From: Dysidea avara
Taxonomy: Eukaryota > Porifera > Demospongiae > Dictyoceratida > Dysideidae
NCBI RefSeq assembly: GCF_963678975.1
Contig: NC_089281.1
Span: 28,107,151 to 28,171,150, forward strand
Reading direction: 5' to 3'
DNA length: 64,000 nt
Under the pieces are notes generated by a model that was not told the origin of the DNA, made no database searches, and saw only the letters and a list, made by a program, of their open reading frames with translations. Both the position numbers and the translations under genes were made by a program. Shown here piece by piece: positions 11,330 to 22,610 of the stretch; position 1 is the stretch's first letter, and the number at the start of each line of letters is the position of its first letter.

Positions 11330-13558
11330 TGGACATGATGACAAGTAGTCTTTATATGTTCAGTTGTAGTAGGAAATGTGTAACTAGATTTGTTATTTTT
11401 CACTGTTAAAGCTTAATTTTAGCTAAGTATATATATAAGCTGAAATGTGTTTAGCTCAGGACATAACTTTCCTAGTCTGCTCTAGCTGCAATCACCCACT
11501 GGTGATACAATAATTCATTAATGCAGTAAGAAAATCTTGATGCAAGCAATATGGGCCTAAAGTGTTTGTTTGAAGCTATAATGTAGATCTGACACCATGC
11601 GCTACAAGAACAACAACATGATGTGAAGGGTTTCTGTTATGTGATGACTCTTATAATATATAGGTCAGTGGAAAACTATGAAATACTTTATTCATAATAA
11701 TTATGAAAATCTGCTGCTTTGTTCTTGGATCATAAAAATTTCATACCACAACATTTCTGTACATGCATGGGCAACAAAATGGTCCCCACTGGTTAGGAAT
11801 TTTTTCCAGTGATGTTCCTAACTGTGACTTATAAAACATAATCATAATGTTTGTGACATTGTCTTCCCACTGTGCTACACTGTTTTTCTATCAATACTTT
11901 GGAATAGAGGCAGATAAGATCATATGTGTGTTATACCTAATGGCAGTCTCTTTTCATTTCCTGCATGCAGGTGTATATAGCTAATTTAATTGATTTTCTG
12001 TTGCTTAAACTCACAACATTTGGCATAGCCATTCTTCCATATACACTGCAAAAAACAAAGTATAAACTTTATACTTTCAAAGTTTAGTCTTTACACTAAG
12101 GCCTTTTATACTGAGAGTATAAACTCTGACTGAGGTGTAAACTTTATGCTTCGACTTCATAAGGAGTAACCTTTGTACTAAACCTCCGGAAATCTACTCG
12201 GTAAGTTTACCGTATAATGAAGAAGGGCATGCACCCGAAAAAAACATGAGCAAAGCCAATTCGCTTTGTCTAGCGGTGGAGATGGGATAGCCTAATATTT
12301 CACCCTAGGATGACTAAACCATGAAGTAGACTATACACAAGCACATAAGACACAAGTAGTATATGCACACATTAACTATTATTATATAGACAGGTAATAA
12401 GTCTTTGTCAAAGAGACAAACTGCTTGTGGAGCACTTCAAATGGCAAATTGCTTGACCATAGGCCAGCTAGCTATACTAGTTGGAAGCATCACTGCATGT
12501 GTTCTTACTATATAGTTGATATGGTGAAGACTGTTAGTAAAATGGTGCACACTGACACACCAATTGCAAGTGTTATCTGTATACGAGTGGCCCAATGTTA
12601 TTGGCAGCTGCAGTTGCAGGCACTGCATGGTAATCTGCATCTTACTCTATAGGAAATCCATTTAGAAATGAGCTCTAGGTCATGAGAGAACTGCTTCTTA
12701 ACTTCTTTACAATTATCTCTCCAGAACAAATCAAGTCATGTTGTCAGCAAATTGTAAAAGTTACCATGCTGCACCATGCAGGGAGGGCATATCATTGAAA
12801 TAGAAGCACCAAGTTTTATTGTTAACACTGGTAACTTTGTATTCAACTTGGCAATTAATTTTCCACAGTATAGCTATAGGTTACTGAGAGAAGATTTGTG
12901 TACCTATATGCATTTTTGTGTATGAGTTACCTCCTTTGCAACAGCCAGCTAGGTGAGAGAGAATCATGCAGCACCTGTATCATTCTCTCTATTATGCTAT
13001 AACCCAAGAAAGTCACACAAAGTGCTTTCTATATACTGACCAACGTGCATAAATCTCATACATATAGAACAACACATTTTGCTTATATGTTTACCAAATA
13101 AGAGGAAAGAAACAACACGCAATGTCTGTCTGTATAAACATGCTATCATATGCAATATTGCAAGTGTACTTGTAGTTGTATACATACTAGTCATGCAACA
13201 ATCTTTAAATGTCACACTGTTGGTCTTGTCTTGGGACTAGTTTTGGTATATATGAAGTTGCAGTATTCCTTGGTTTTATGTACTGTTGCAGCTCTCTGTA
13301 CCTTTTTTAAATTATAGATTTGATAAACAAGTTGGTATAGTGTTTGTTGAATTGTTGCATCTTTCCTAAGTAATCAGTATCTTTAACAAAGTGTATTTAA
13401 ACTGATTAAGTGGTACATGAAGTTATACAAACTTCCTTGTCAAACTCTGGAGTAGAATTTGGTAAGACAGAGCTTGAATTCAGGAGTATACATTGTTAAA
13501 TTTGCTAGAAGTAGTATACCTCATCAGTTGCTTGGTGGTTTACCAAGCAGTAAAAATT
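9444..13558 (+). repeat. Segmental duplication, copy 1 (partner 22611-27758)
   Basis: From inside the first B-box of the TRIM gene through its stop and about 2.2 kb of 3' flank, the sequence matches 22611-27758 in the same orientation. Both copies keep long identical stretches of non-coding flank, for example around 12900-13000 and 26200-26300. Copy 1 lacks the hAT element and the 902-bp element seen in copy 2, and has its own insertion at 12047-12338. No other gene is visible in 11330-13558. Confidence 0.85.
12047..12338. mobile_element. Small insertion with 7-bp direct repeats
   Basis: Comparison with the paired duplication shows extra DNA here. It is bounded by the direct repeat TATACAC (12040-12046 and 12332-12338). 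It begins TGCAAAAAAC and contains palindromic words such as AGTATAAACTTTATACT. There is no coding sequence and no clear terminal inverted repeat, so the family is unknown. Confidence 0.5.
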
Positions 13559-13689
13559 GTATTTTTGTTGTTGTTGCAGTTGCTGTTGAAGGTATTGCAT
13601 CCAGACAAGGAAGCAGAGAGAGGTTTCAAACTCAGCAGGTAACCAAATTGAATAATTATATCGCGTTATTTCTGTTAGCAGACCAGTAT

Positions 13690-13868
13690 ATATGTTCCAG
13701 AGGGGTCTGGGGGTGCAACCCCCAGAAGCTGCAGGAATTTTGCAATTTGAAGGCTTGAAAACAGCCTATGCTAAAAACATGAAAAATGCTTAAAATAACA
13801 TGCCAGCTCAGTATACTACAACATTTTCCCATAGTTCAAAACTTATATTTCAGCATGCAGGGGGCCCC
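13690..13868. mobile_element. Partial hAT-type element, related to 39424-39701
   Basis: The block GTCTGGGGGTGCAACCCCCA followed by AAGCTGCAGGA and TTGAAAACAGCCTA matches the reverse complement of the bounded hAT element at 39424-39701. It directly abuts the element at 13869 and its own ends are unclear. Confidence 0.6.
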
Positions 13869-14219
13869 CAGTGGCGGATCCAGGATGGGGCATTTGGGGC
13901 AAATGCCCCCCCCCCCCCCCTTCAAGAAATTGCATACAAGATCGAGATACTCTAATAGAGCAGTCAATTACTCTAATAAAGCAGTCACAATGTTCATGAG
14001 GCAGTGTAGCTTACCTATGAAGCTACAAATAGGATTTTATTTTACATAACAGACGTGATATAGTTGGTAAGGATAACTAGCTATTATTGTTGTGACCTTT
14101 TTCTTTTTTTTTTTTTTTTTTTTTTTTAGTCTTCAACTGGTTTTTAGCAAGTTTTTTTGGTCTTCAACTGTTTTTCAGAAAGGTGCCCCCCCTCTTTCGA
14201 AACTCTGGATCCGCCCCTG
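13869..14219. mobile_element. hAT-type MITE (TIR CAGTGGCGGATCCAG)
   Basis: The left end is CAGTGGCGGATCCAGGATGG and the right end, reverse-complemented, is CAGGGGCGGATCCAGAG, the usual hAT terminal pattern. Inside are two copies of the CTCTAATAGAGCAGTCA motif (13954-13990) and a long T run (14104-14127). An 8-bp target duplication is not clear, because the left flank is another transposon fragment. There is no coding sequence. Confidence 0.75.
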
Positions 14220-14710
14220 GCCCCTGACTATTGTAGCTCCCTCAAGATCACCTATAATGGCGCCTGGCGTTTAAAAGTGTAGCACAACATCAACTTGTTT
14301 TCTCATTCACCTGCAGTCTAACTCAAATTTCATTGCTGCTATTAATTACATTTTGGCCTAGAGAAAATTGATAATTACTTTAGAGCTAAGAAAACATCTC
14401 TTACGGCCTTTCAACAAAAGCAGTAAAACATAAATAGCTACAATTTGCTTATATATCTTATAAGGGTTTAGCCAACCTTTATAATCATACAGTACGATAG
14501 TACTGTATAGTAGAGACCAACAAGGAGTGGGCATGGCCCATAAAAAAAACCCACCCAAAAACAAGCCTCATGTTTCTCTGACAACAATGAAGCAGTATTG
14601 GTTTGGTAAAACGAAGCCCCAAACAAGTCTTCAGATTGACCTGAAACGCTTTCAACAAGTTGCTATGAATTTTTTTTTTTTAAATATTAAACAAAACTTT
14701 CTACTGACTG
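14220..14710. repeat. Part of a dispersed repeat (CAGTACGATAGTACTG family)
   Basis: Positions 14488-14675 contain ACAGTACGATAGTACTGTAT, GGGCATGGCC and TTCAGATTGACC. The same blocks occur in reverse at 62740-62925, and a shorter related piece lies at 30820-30960. No gene is supported. Confidence 0.5.
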
Positions 14711-15145
14711 AGTAACTGACTGATGCCTTCAGACAAGCATAACTCAATAATGGCTAAGGCTACGGACTTGATTTTTTTTACTGTTCGACGTCGCTTCAGC
14801 CTGAGAGGTGCCTTTTGGCATACCACAGTATGTACAATGCATTCTTCATGGACTTACCAGTGTCCTCCTATCTTTGCTGACAGTGAAAAGTGTCAATTTG
14901 GCTATAGCATGTAATGGCTTACCTTCGTAACAGAAATCATCCGTATTTTTCATGGTGACTACTTTGATTGTAGAGGTGCTATTCAAACAGTTCCCTCTTG
15001 ATTTGTAATGCTGTGTAACAGGTTGAGTATAGTTGACAATGAAGTGTAATGGTCTAATGGATACTTCACTTTTCAGATGATAATTGATAGCTGGGGCATA
15101 CGGTGCCATCTCTTTCTTTTGATGCGGTATGCGTGGATTCACCAG
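14711..15145 (-). repeat. Dispersed repeat family R1, copy 1
   Basis: On the minus strand this matches 30190-30796. Shared blocks are CGCATACC..CATCAAAAGAAAG, the CTATCAATTA stretch, GTCAGCAAA, ACATACTGTGGTATGCCAAA and GTTATGCTTGTCTGAAGGCA, ending in a CAGT-rich tail. It is SINE-like in size and tail, but no convincing polymerase III promoter boxes were identified. Confidence 0.6.
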
Positions 15146-16726
15146 TCATAGGCTTAATCCTGGTTTTCGGTTATCAATCTCTCCACAACGTTGAGGCTTT
15201 TAATATTTCTGGTGGCACTCAAAAGGTACAGGTCCTGGCCTCCCAATACAGGACACTAATTTCCAACAGCTTATAGTGTCACCCCTTTATCACTTCTGTG
15301 CAAACCCATGGCTGTAGTAGCTAGGATATCACGTGATTACATATATATATATAATAAAAATTAATAAAATTATTAAGGAATTAGCTATAATAAATCACAG
15401 TTCAATGGCTGTCAGTCTTAGAGGCATTGAGGGGTCACCCATCCTCACACCTCACACTTTATTAGAATTCTAACACTGAAATAAATAATTAGAATAAGCA
15501 TAATAAATGGACACATGCAGTAAAGCAAACAAGCACAACCTAGCTGGTCTAGAGACCATTTAATTAATTACTTAGCAATTATATATGTATGATTGTAATT
15601 GTACTATTGTTTCTTTTGTGCACCACACTCTTCTTGAGGTCTGCACAATACAAATAAATAAACTGAATTACAAACAAACAAACCTACTAATAGGGCTAGG
15701 CATTTCATAAAGAAAAATCAATCCCAGACCGTCACTATAGTATCTTAACGCCACTGTTGGAGGCATACATCATGCATGAGTGGGGCAATTCGTGATTCCG
15801 TTTGTTATTTAAATCTATGACTCACAAAGTAATGCATAGTAGTGGGCCTAGTGGCTATATAATAAAGAGGCCTTGCCATTTGTGTGAAGTTTTTAGCCTG
15901 CTAAATTTTATTTTGTGCAACTTCTTGTGTGTGGCAAAGTAATGCATAGTAGCTAGTGGCTATAAAATAAAGAGATCTTACCATTTGTGTGAAGCTTATA
16001 GCCTGCTGTTTTACTTTTTACAACTTCTTGGGCGTGGGAACCACACCCACCCCCTACTGCCCCCTTATATGCTACATGTGTAATATTATATAGTAGCTTG
16101 AAAAAAAATAGTTAAATTTATAGTTTTGTGCAAGTATTTAAATACTCTAATACAACAAACAGCACTTTTTGACAAATCAGTGTGCAGAATCTACATTTCT
16201 GGTGACAGAAAAAACTAGTAGCTAACCCAGGTGCGTGCCTTATCCAAACTAAAGTGCACACAAATAAATCTCTGGCTGGGAAAGTATAAGACCCTGCAGT
16301 TTTACTTGACCGCTATAGTGTTCGGGATCAGTCTCATTGTTAGATTTTCCCCTCCATAATCTATGGACACGTGACTCCATTGAAAGAGGAAAACCTCTAT
16401 ATTACAGTAAAAGTGGCCAAAACTTCTTGGTCCCAAAATGTCCATAATAGAGAGGTTCTACTGTAGTTACTGATAACTAATTCGGCTGGTAAAAAACTAA
16501 AATACCACCAGAAGGTCGTCAAGTTTTAGCTATTAGACCGTTACGGATTCGTGTTATTGTATTTAGATCTATACATAATATTATATACATGAGGTAGCTA
16601 TGTAATTTTCATAGACAAATTATTTTTACGAAGGACGCCGCGAAATGCGCGAAAATTACGTTCCTTAAAAATACCCCGCATACGATTTGTTGATCACGGA
16701 TCACGTGTCACGTCCGGCGAAAGGCA
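15146..16726. other. Intergenic repeats upstream of TRIM-NHL gene 2
   Basis: A direct tandem duplication of roughly 115 bp lies at about 15822-16040; both units contain AAAGTAATGCATAGTAG and CCATTTGTGTGAAG. The part at 15590-15665, ending in an AAATAAATAAA run, resembles a retrotransposon 3' end but was not proven. The last 100 bp before the gene contain several CACGTG/TCACGT words, which could be promoter elements. No gene is visible. Confidence 0.45.
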
Positions 16727-18988
16727 ATGGCGAGTGGTGAAAAAGAATGGCAGCAGATCGAGGAAGAAATAACTTGTTCTATCTGTGGAGATATTTTTAC
16801 TGATCCGAAGACCATCCCGTGTTTGCATACATTCTGTAAGCGATGCATAGAGGGAAGTATAGAATTTAATAAGAAAATGGCGACTGTTGTTTGTTGTCCG
16901 TTATGTCGTGCACCACTTCCACCAAATGAAATAGAATCCATTCCCACTAATTTTACGATTAATCGTTTGATAGAAATTTTTGGAAAGCGAAAAGAATCTG
17001 TACAAGGCTCCACGTTAATGAAGTGTGGAGAATGCGTGGAAGAAGCGACAGCGGTCACGTGGTGCATAGAATGCGACAATCCTTTGTGTCACAGCTGTAA
17101 CGAATTTCACGGTAAATGGAAGGATTTTAAATCTCATACAACAGTTAATGTTGCTAAATTTCTTCAAAATCCCAAGCAGGCACTAGCCACACCTGGTGAA
17201 AAGGCAGAATTTTGTAAGGCCCACAGTAATCAACCACTTGACTTCTACTGTAAGACTTGTAGTATGCTAATTTGTCAATACTGTATGTTAAAGGATCATC
17301 CTCGTGGTCATCGAGATCATGATTTTAACTTCGTAGATGAAATGGTGGATGAAAAAAGAGAGAAGATGAAACTAGTCATTGCTCCTCTGAAACGATTACT
17401 AGAACAAGTGAGAAATGGAGTGAAGAAAATTGAACATTGTGAGAAACAAGTTGACATTGAGAGTGAAGCAAATATTGAGAAGATACGAGCTACGTATGGT
17501 GAAGTGTATAAGTTGTTGAAGCAACAAGAAGAAGAAGCAGTAAAAAAGGTAAACACCATCAAGGCTTCATTTAAAAGGACACTTGCTTTGCAAAAAGAAA
17601 ATGTAAATTCAGTGGAAAATCTATTAGCTATTTGCGACGAGTTTTGTGAGAATATTGTGACCATTAACAGAACACGACAATTACTGACATACAGCAAATG
17701 GATTGAGAATAGGATTGGCGAACTAACGAAGCAAGTGGAACATACTAGCCTTGATCCAGAGTGTAAAGCAAGTAACATGATTGTTACCTATATTAAGCCA
17801 GTTGAGTTTGCAAATACGTTACCAACAATCTGTGGTGTCAATCCCAATGTTCCTTGTACTGTGAGTAGTCGAGTGATAAAGATAAACAGTGATCCTGTTA
17901 AAGTGACTATTGCACTGCAAGACATTTTGGGATCTCCTATAGTGAACCAATCAGAAGATCTACACATTCGTTGCAACAAGGAAAAGTTTTTACAGAGTGT
18001 GCATATTGAAGAGGAGTCAAGAGGACAATACCATATATGGTATAATCCTAAAGGACAAGAAGATCATTCATTGTCAGTTTACTGGAGAGGGTTAGCACTG
18101 AATCATGAAGGAATTAAGGTGTTGACAAGTGTCCGAGTCTATGCTACCATCAAGCAGGAGGTGAAAGTTATCAACACTTTTGGAACAATGCAGCAGCTAC
18201 ATTGGCCTTATCAGGTGGCCAAAGGACCTAACGATGAAGTTATTTTTCGTGATAATTCCACCAAACAGTTAGTAGTATTTAATAAACATTTCCAATACTC
18301 TCATGTTATTGGTGGAGCAGGTATCGGAAATGGAAAATTTCAATGTATCACTGGAATAGCAGTAGATAAGAAAGGGTATGTGTATGTTGCAGATCTTACC
18401 TTGCATTGCATTCAGAAGTTTAACTTTAATGGAGAATTTATTTCCCAACTAGGCAGTGAAGGTACTGCTAATGGTGAATTCCAATCTCCTCATGGTCTAA
18501 TGTTTCAGTCAGATCTATTATTTGTATGCGACTACAACAATCACAGAATCCAAGTGTTGCAAAATGAACAGTGCTCATACTGCTTTGGTCAACATGGTAC
18601 AGAACCTGGTAATTTTAACAGACCTGCTGATTTAACAATGAACAATAGTGAAGACCAGCTGTTCATTACTGATTGTGGTAATGGTAGAGTCCAGGTGTTT
18701 ACTCTAAAAGGACAATTTCTTAAAATTTTTGGTAACTTTACCAGTATACCTTTCCGTTTGCAAGAACCAGCTGGGATATTCTATACTCCAGATGGACACT
18801 TGTTGATTAGTTCTAATGGCACTGGCTGTGTGTTGGTGTTTAAAGAAGATGGGAAGTTTATATCAGCCATTCAAGGTACCTACCAAGGCAAGGAAAGGTT
18901 TCGTCATCCTTGTGGAGTAGTGATGATGGATAATGGACAGATAGTAATTGCATGTGGTGAAGGTAGTAACAGGCTAGTAGTGTTTTAG
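16727..18988 (+). CDS. TRIM-NHL protein (RING, two B-boxes, coiled coil, filamin-like, NHL)
   Basis: This is an intronless gene of 753 codons, starting at ATG 16727 (MASGEKEWQQ) and ending at TAG 18986-18988. The RING ligands are C17, C20, C32, H34, C37, C40, C57 and C60. The B-boxes follow at about 100-145 (CGEC..CIEC..CHSC) and 160-205 (CKAH..CKTC..CQYC). The coiled coil covers about 205-340, the filamin-like domain about 385-465 (with RGQYHIWYNP), and six NHL repeats about 485-753, ending RLVVF. Relative to the gene at 9038 it differs through the N-terminal linker and the filamin region, so it is an older paralogue and not part of the recent duplication. An E3 ligase role with target recognition by the propeller is inferred from the family. 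All domains look intact. Confidence 0.95.
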   Translation: MASGEKEWQQIEEEITCSICGDIFTDPKTIPCLHTFCKRCIEGSIEFNKKMATVVCCPLCRAPLPPNEIESIPTNFTINRLIEIFGKRKESVQGSTLMKCGECVEEATAVTWCIECDNPLCHSCNEFHGKWKDFKSHTTVNVAKFLQNPKQALATPGEKAEFCKAHSNQPLDFYCKTCSMLICQYCMLKDHPRGHRDHDFNFVDEMVDEKREKMKLVIAPLKRLLEQVRNGVKKIEHCEKQVDIESEANIEKIRATYGEVYKLLKQQEEEAVKKVNTIKASFKRTLALQKENVNSVENLLAICDEFCENIVTINRTRQLLTYSKWIENRIGELTKQVEHTSLDPECKASNMIVTYIKPVEFANTLPTICGVNPNVPCTVSSRVIKINSDPVKVTIALQDILGSPIVNQSEDLHIRCNKEKFLQSVHIEEESRGQYHIWYNPKGQEDHSLSVYWRGLALNHEGIKVLTSVRVYATIKQEVKVINTFGTMQQLHWPYQVAKGPNDEVIFRDNSTKQLVVFNKHFQYSHVIGGAGIGNGKFQCITGIAVDKKGYVYVADLTLHCIQKFNFNGEFISQLGSEGTANGEFQSPHGLMFQSDLLFVCDYNNHRIQVLQNEQCSYCFGQHGTEPGNFNRPADLTMNNSEDQLFITDCGNGRVQVFTLKGQFLKIFGNFTSIPFRLQEPAGIFYTPDGHLLISSNGTGCVLVFKEDGKFISAIQGTYQGKERFRHPCGVVMMDNGQIVIACGEGSNRLVVF

Positions 18989-20197
18989 TAACAATCTAGT
19001 TTTGTAATGACTGTAGGAGTTGTGATAATTATTAATTTTTGTTGTTACAATTATTGTATTACATTTACTTTAAGTGATAAGCTGGCTATATAGTGGCAAG
19101 AGAATTTATATAAATCAGCAGTGAGTGCACCTAATGTTGCAGCTGTAGGAGAAAGTATGGTGAAGACATCAGAATGAGCTATAGTAGTCCTTTATAGTGA
19201 GTAACTAAATTTTTAGGTAATTCCAATTTTTTAGGTGATAGTAAATGGACAAGTGATTGAGTTGCAACATTGAGGTTGACATGGACAAACATTTGCATAG
19301 AAGTATATAAAATTATGTATTACATGGGTGTATGTGAAGTACTGTGCATGAGACTATAAGGCTTTGTGTGTGCTATCTGTGTGTAGTGTGTGGCATTGTG
19401 TGTGTGTGCATGTACGTGCATGGGTGTGTGTGCATAGATGTGTGTGTGTGTGTACTAGTTGTACATACAGTGAAGGTGCCCACTCCTGCAGAATTGTCTG
19501 CTGGTCAGTCTTTATGTAGAGTTGTAGCAATGAAACAACAATGTCACAGTATTGGCAGCAAGAACGGCGCACTGAGAACCATGCCAGTAGTAGTGCTCAA
19601 AATAGTTCAACTAATGGCTACTTGCATAGTCAAAATTCTGATTAGGTGACATCATTATCAGTTCCAGCTACAGGATGTGTAATTCCCTCCCTCTTTTGTT
19701 AACACCCTATTGGTATCATATTGCATGCATCTTCACAAAACTTCGTGACAAATTATACCTCTAATTACATGATTCTGTTGGTTTCTATGGTGACCTCAGA
19801 AACAAACATCACGATTCAGTGATTACCAATAGCACAATCTGATTCCTGTTTTTGGTATAATAACATGCTACAATTTTTTGAATGCTAGCTATAGAGTATC
19901 CAGGCCTATACTCTATGTAAAGGAGCATGCAAACACCACATTATTTTTATTAGTGATTATTGTACTGAACTCAAAGTTGTTGAGTGTAAAAGTACAAATT
20001 AATTATAAAGATTACTTAAACTGTTCTTGAATTGAGACAAGGATTCTGACATCACCACTACAGTTGGTAACCTATTCTGCATACAAATAGTTGATGGAAA
20101 AAATGAACTTGATGTTTATATGAGTCAAGACTGGTAGCATGGCTAAATGAATCTAGACTATAGTTGTTGTAATATACAGTATAGATTATGCTGTTAT
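18989..20197. other. Intergenic DNA with TG-rich microsatellite
   Basis: A degenerate TG/CA-rich tract lies at about 19364-19453. Nothing else of coding or transposon character was identified. Confidence 0.5.
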
Positions 20198-20792
20198 CAA
20201 GGACGGATTCGGGACACCCCCTCCAAAATTTTACCATGTGCTAGCTAGGAAGATAGTAGAAGCTACAGTACAGGTGCAGTTGAACCTAAAGCATGAAAAC
20301 ATGGAAAGAGTGAGAAGAGAAGAGCTAACCTCTTTTAGGAATCCACAAGAGGGGATAAAACTGCTAAAAAGCTGCTAAACACTCTAATGGAACAGTCAAC
20401 TACTCTAATAGAACATCCATCATTAAAATTCTTTAAACTATAAAGAACAAAGACCAACTCTCACTAACTTATACTGCAGCATTTATGTTGTGCCCTTTAT
20501 ATGAAAGCTAGTTACCACTGCTAGAAAATAACTCAGTGATTTGGCTGCTCACAATTGCTTATAATTTTGATAAGGTTCAGTCAATATTATTGTCAAATTC
20601 ATTCTCAGAAAGCTAAATTTGCAAACATTTTCCTGTGAGGGCATGCTGCAAGACCACTTAGATAAAGGATAAAGCATGCTCCTCATGCTGAGTGTTCTTC
20701 TCACACTGCACTACTAGTTGTATCAACCAGATGCCACATTTTTAGCCCCCACTAGCTTAGCACCCCCTTGGGAAATCCTAGATCCACCCCTG
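20198..20792. mobile_element. hAT-type MITE
   Basis: The left end CAAGGACGGATTCGGGA and the right end, reverse-complemented CAGGGGTGGATCTAGGA, form imperfect hAT-type inverted repeats. GTTAT flanks both sides, which may be what is left of an 8-bp duplication. Two copies of the CTCTAATRGAACA motif lie at 20377-20422. There is no coding sequence. Confidence 0.65.
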
Positions 20793-21648
20793 GTTATTAT
20801 ACAATTGTTTAGTACATTTTAGTTGTGATTGATCCTTATATATTATAGTCCTTTTTGCTTTGAAAACCAGATCCATTTTCACACTGACACTCATTCAGTA
20901 TTCTATAACTCTGCTAGCTTTTGGGTAGCCAATCAGTGTACCATCATAGCATTTTCAAACTATATCAGTATACAGCTCACTTGTTAACTCAGAAATTTGA
21001 ATACTTCACCATACAGGCATATGAGAACCATACAGGGCATGTGGTGATCAAAGTAGTTCTTGATTAATGTTAGTGTAGAATCTATAATGATCTTGCACGT
21101 AGGAAGTATACATTGAAGGCCATGATAAGACTTCAGCTGCATTCCATTGCAAACCACAGAATAAACAGTTGAGCTGGTAAAGTACCTGCTATACTTACAG
21201 TTGTTGCAGCATTTGAATTTGGATCCTGCCAATGGCATTTTTTTTTGTTTTAGCATGTGGGATCTAAAATTGTCCTACCTTGAAAGGCTTCATAACAAAA
21301 TACTCTAGATTGTAGGGCATGCTAGTTACTGATATAAAAAAACCAGAGCACTATGATTGCATGGTTCTATCACCTGTGCAATTTACCAACAACTGTTTAG
21401 GCTACTGTACTTGTACCCACATTCCCAGTGTTTGCCAGCATACGTGCCTATAGTCATATGTGCAGCTATAGTAGAACATATACAATTAGCAACATAATGA
21501 GCCACAAAGAAGTGTGCTCATATAATGTATACTCATACCTCAGCCTTCATTCTTTTTCTAAAATGAGTCATGATTTTTTTAGCTTACTTGCTTACAAGTA
21601 CTGCTGGTATTGCCTATACAGAAAATTTTAGGTATAAAATGTTGATAT

Positions 21649-21710
<62 letters not shown>

Positions 21711-22438
21711 CTCAGATCAAAGGAAACCACAGGGTTATATTTCACATATTTCCCTCACCACATCGCCCTAACATATCATGATATAGCTCTGACCACAATA
21801 CCTATGATACTGAGGCAACTACAGTGCATCAGTTCCCTTTGCTTCTATATATAAGCTACATAAAGGTTGCATTGTGGGTTTGAGTTTAGCATAATAGGCT
21901 TAGCTGGCCAAGCATTTTCTTCAAGGAAAAATAATTGAATGAGTCATCATCATGTAGTTCAGCTACTATGTACCATTAAATAATTACGCAGTGTTGGGGA
22001 TGGTTTTCTATACAGCACATTTCAACCGTGTGACAAGATGACTTAGACATTCTCAAGGTCAGTAACCTATACTCTTCACCACTTACTTTAGTACCTTATA
22101 GACTATTGTAGACATCCTTAACTGGGTTGCTTGGTTAGAAATGGTACCACTAAAACCACTAAAACCCACAATCATTTCTTTTTTGTGAATACCAAATTTT
22201 AAACCCACAATTGATATCTAGATACCTTTGTATAAAAGTAATGTGGTGAATGTAGGTTTGTCTCTTCACCTATTATAGGTGAGCCAAGTGATATATATTA
22301 CTTATACTATGGCCACTTGGGATTTACCTGATATATATATATATATATATATATATGCCCATGTCCTTGGGTTTAGGACCTTCGGGCTTGGGCATATACA
22401 TCAGCATGGCCATGGTATATAAAACACAAGTACACAAT
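20793..22438. other. Intergenic DNA with TA microsatellites
   Basis: Pure TA runs lie at about 21656-21708 and 22331-22356. The stretch 22356-22395 contains a short imperfect palindrome, GCCCATGTCC..GGGCTTGGGC. No gene is supported. Confidence 0.5.
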
Positions 22439-22585
22439 AAATTGGAATTTTCAACTAGAGTATACACAGTAGGGATATAACATTTCTTATTGTTTTACTG
22501 TGATTTAATATCGTGCACTACTCCAGCTTGTTTCAGTGCTTTTTATTGATATGTATGGTCCCTACTCTAGTTGAAAATTCCAATT
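22439..22585. mobile_element. MITE with perfect 23-bp inverted ends
   Basis: The first 23 bases (AATTGGAATTTTCAACTAGA followed by GTA) are the exact reverse complement of the last 23. Inside is CAGTAGGGATAT..CTCCAGCTTGTTTCAGT, which recurs in a decayed copy at about 61444-61592. A looser relative with AGTAGGGAT and ATCCCTACT ends lies at about 60405-60490. It inserted just upstream of the TRIM pseudogene. Confidence 0.8.
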
Positions 22586-22610
22586 TTTGTGTAACCTTTT
22601 TTATAAATAA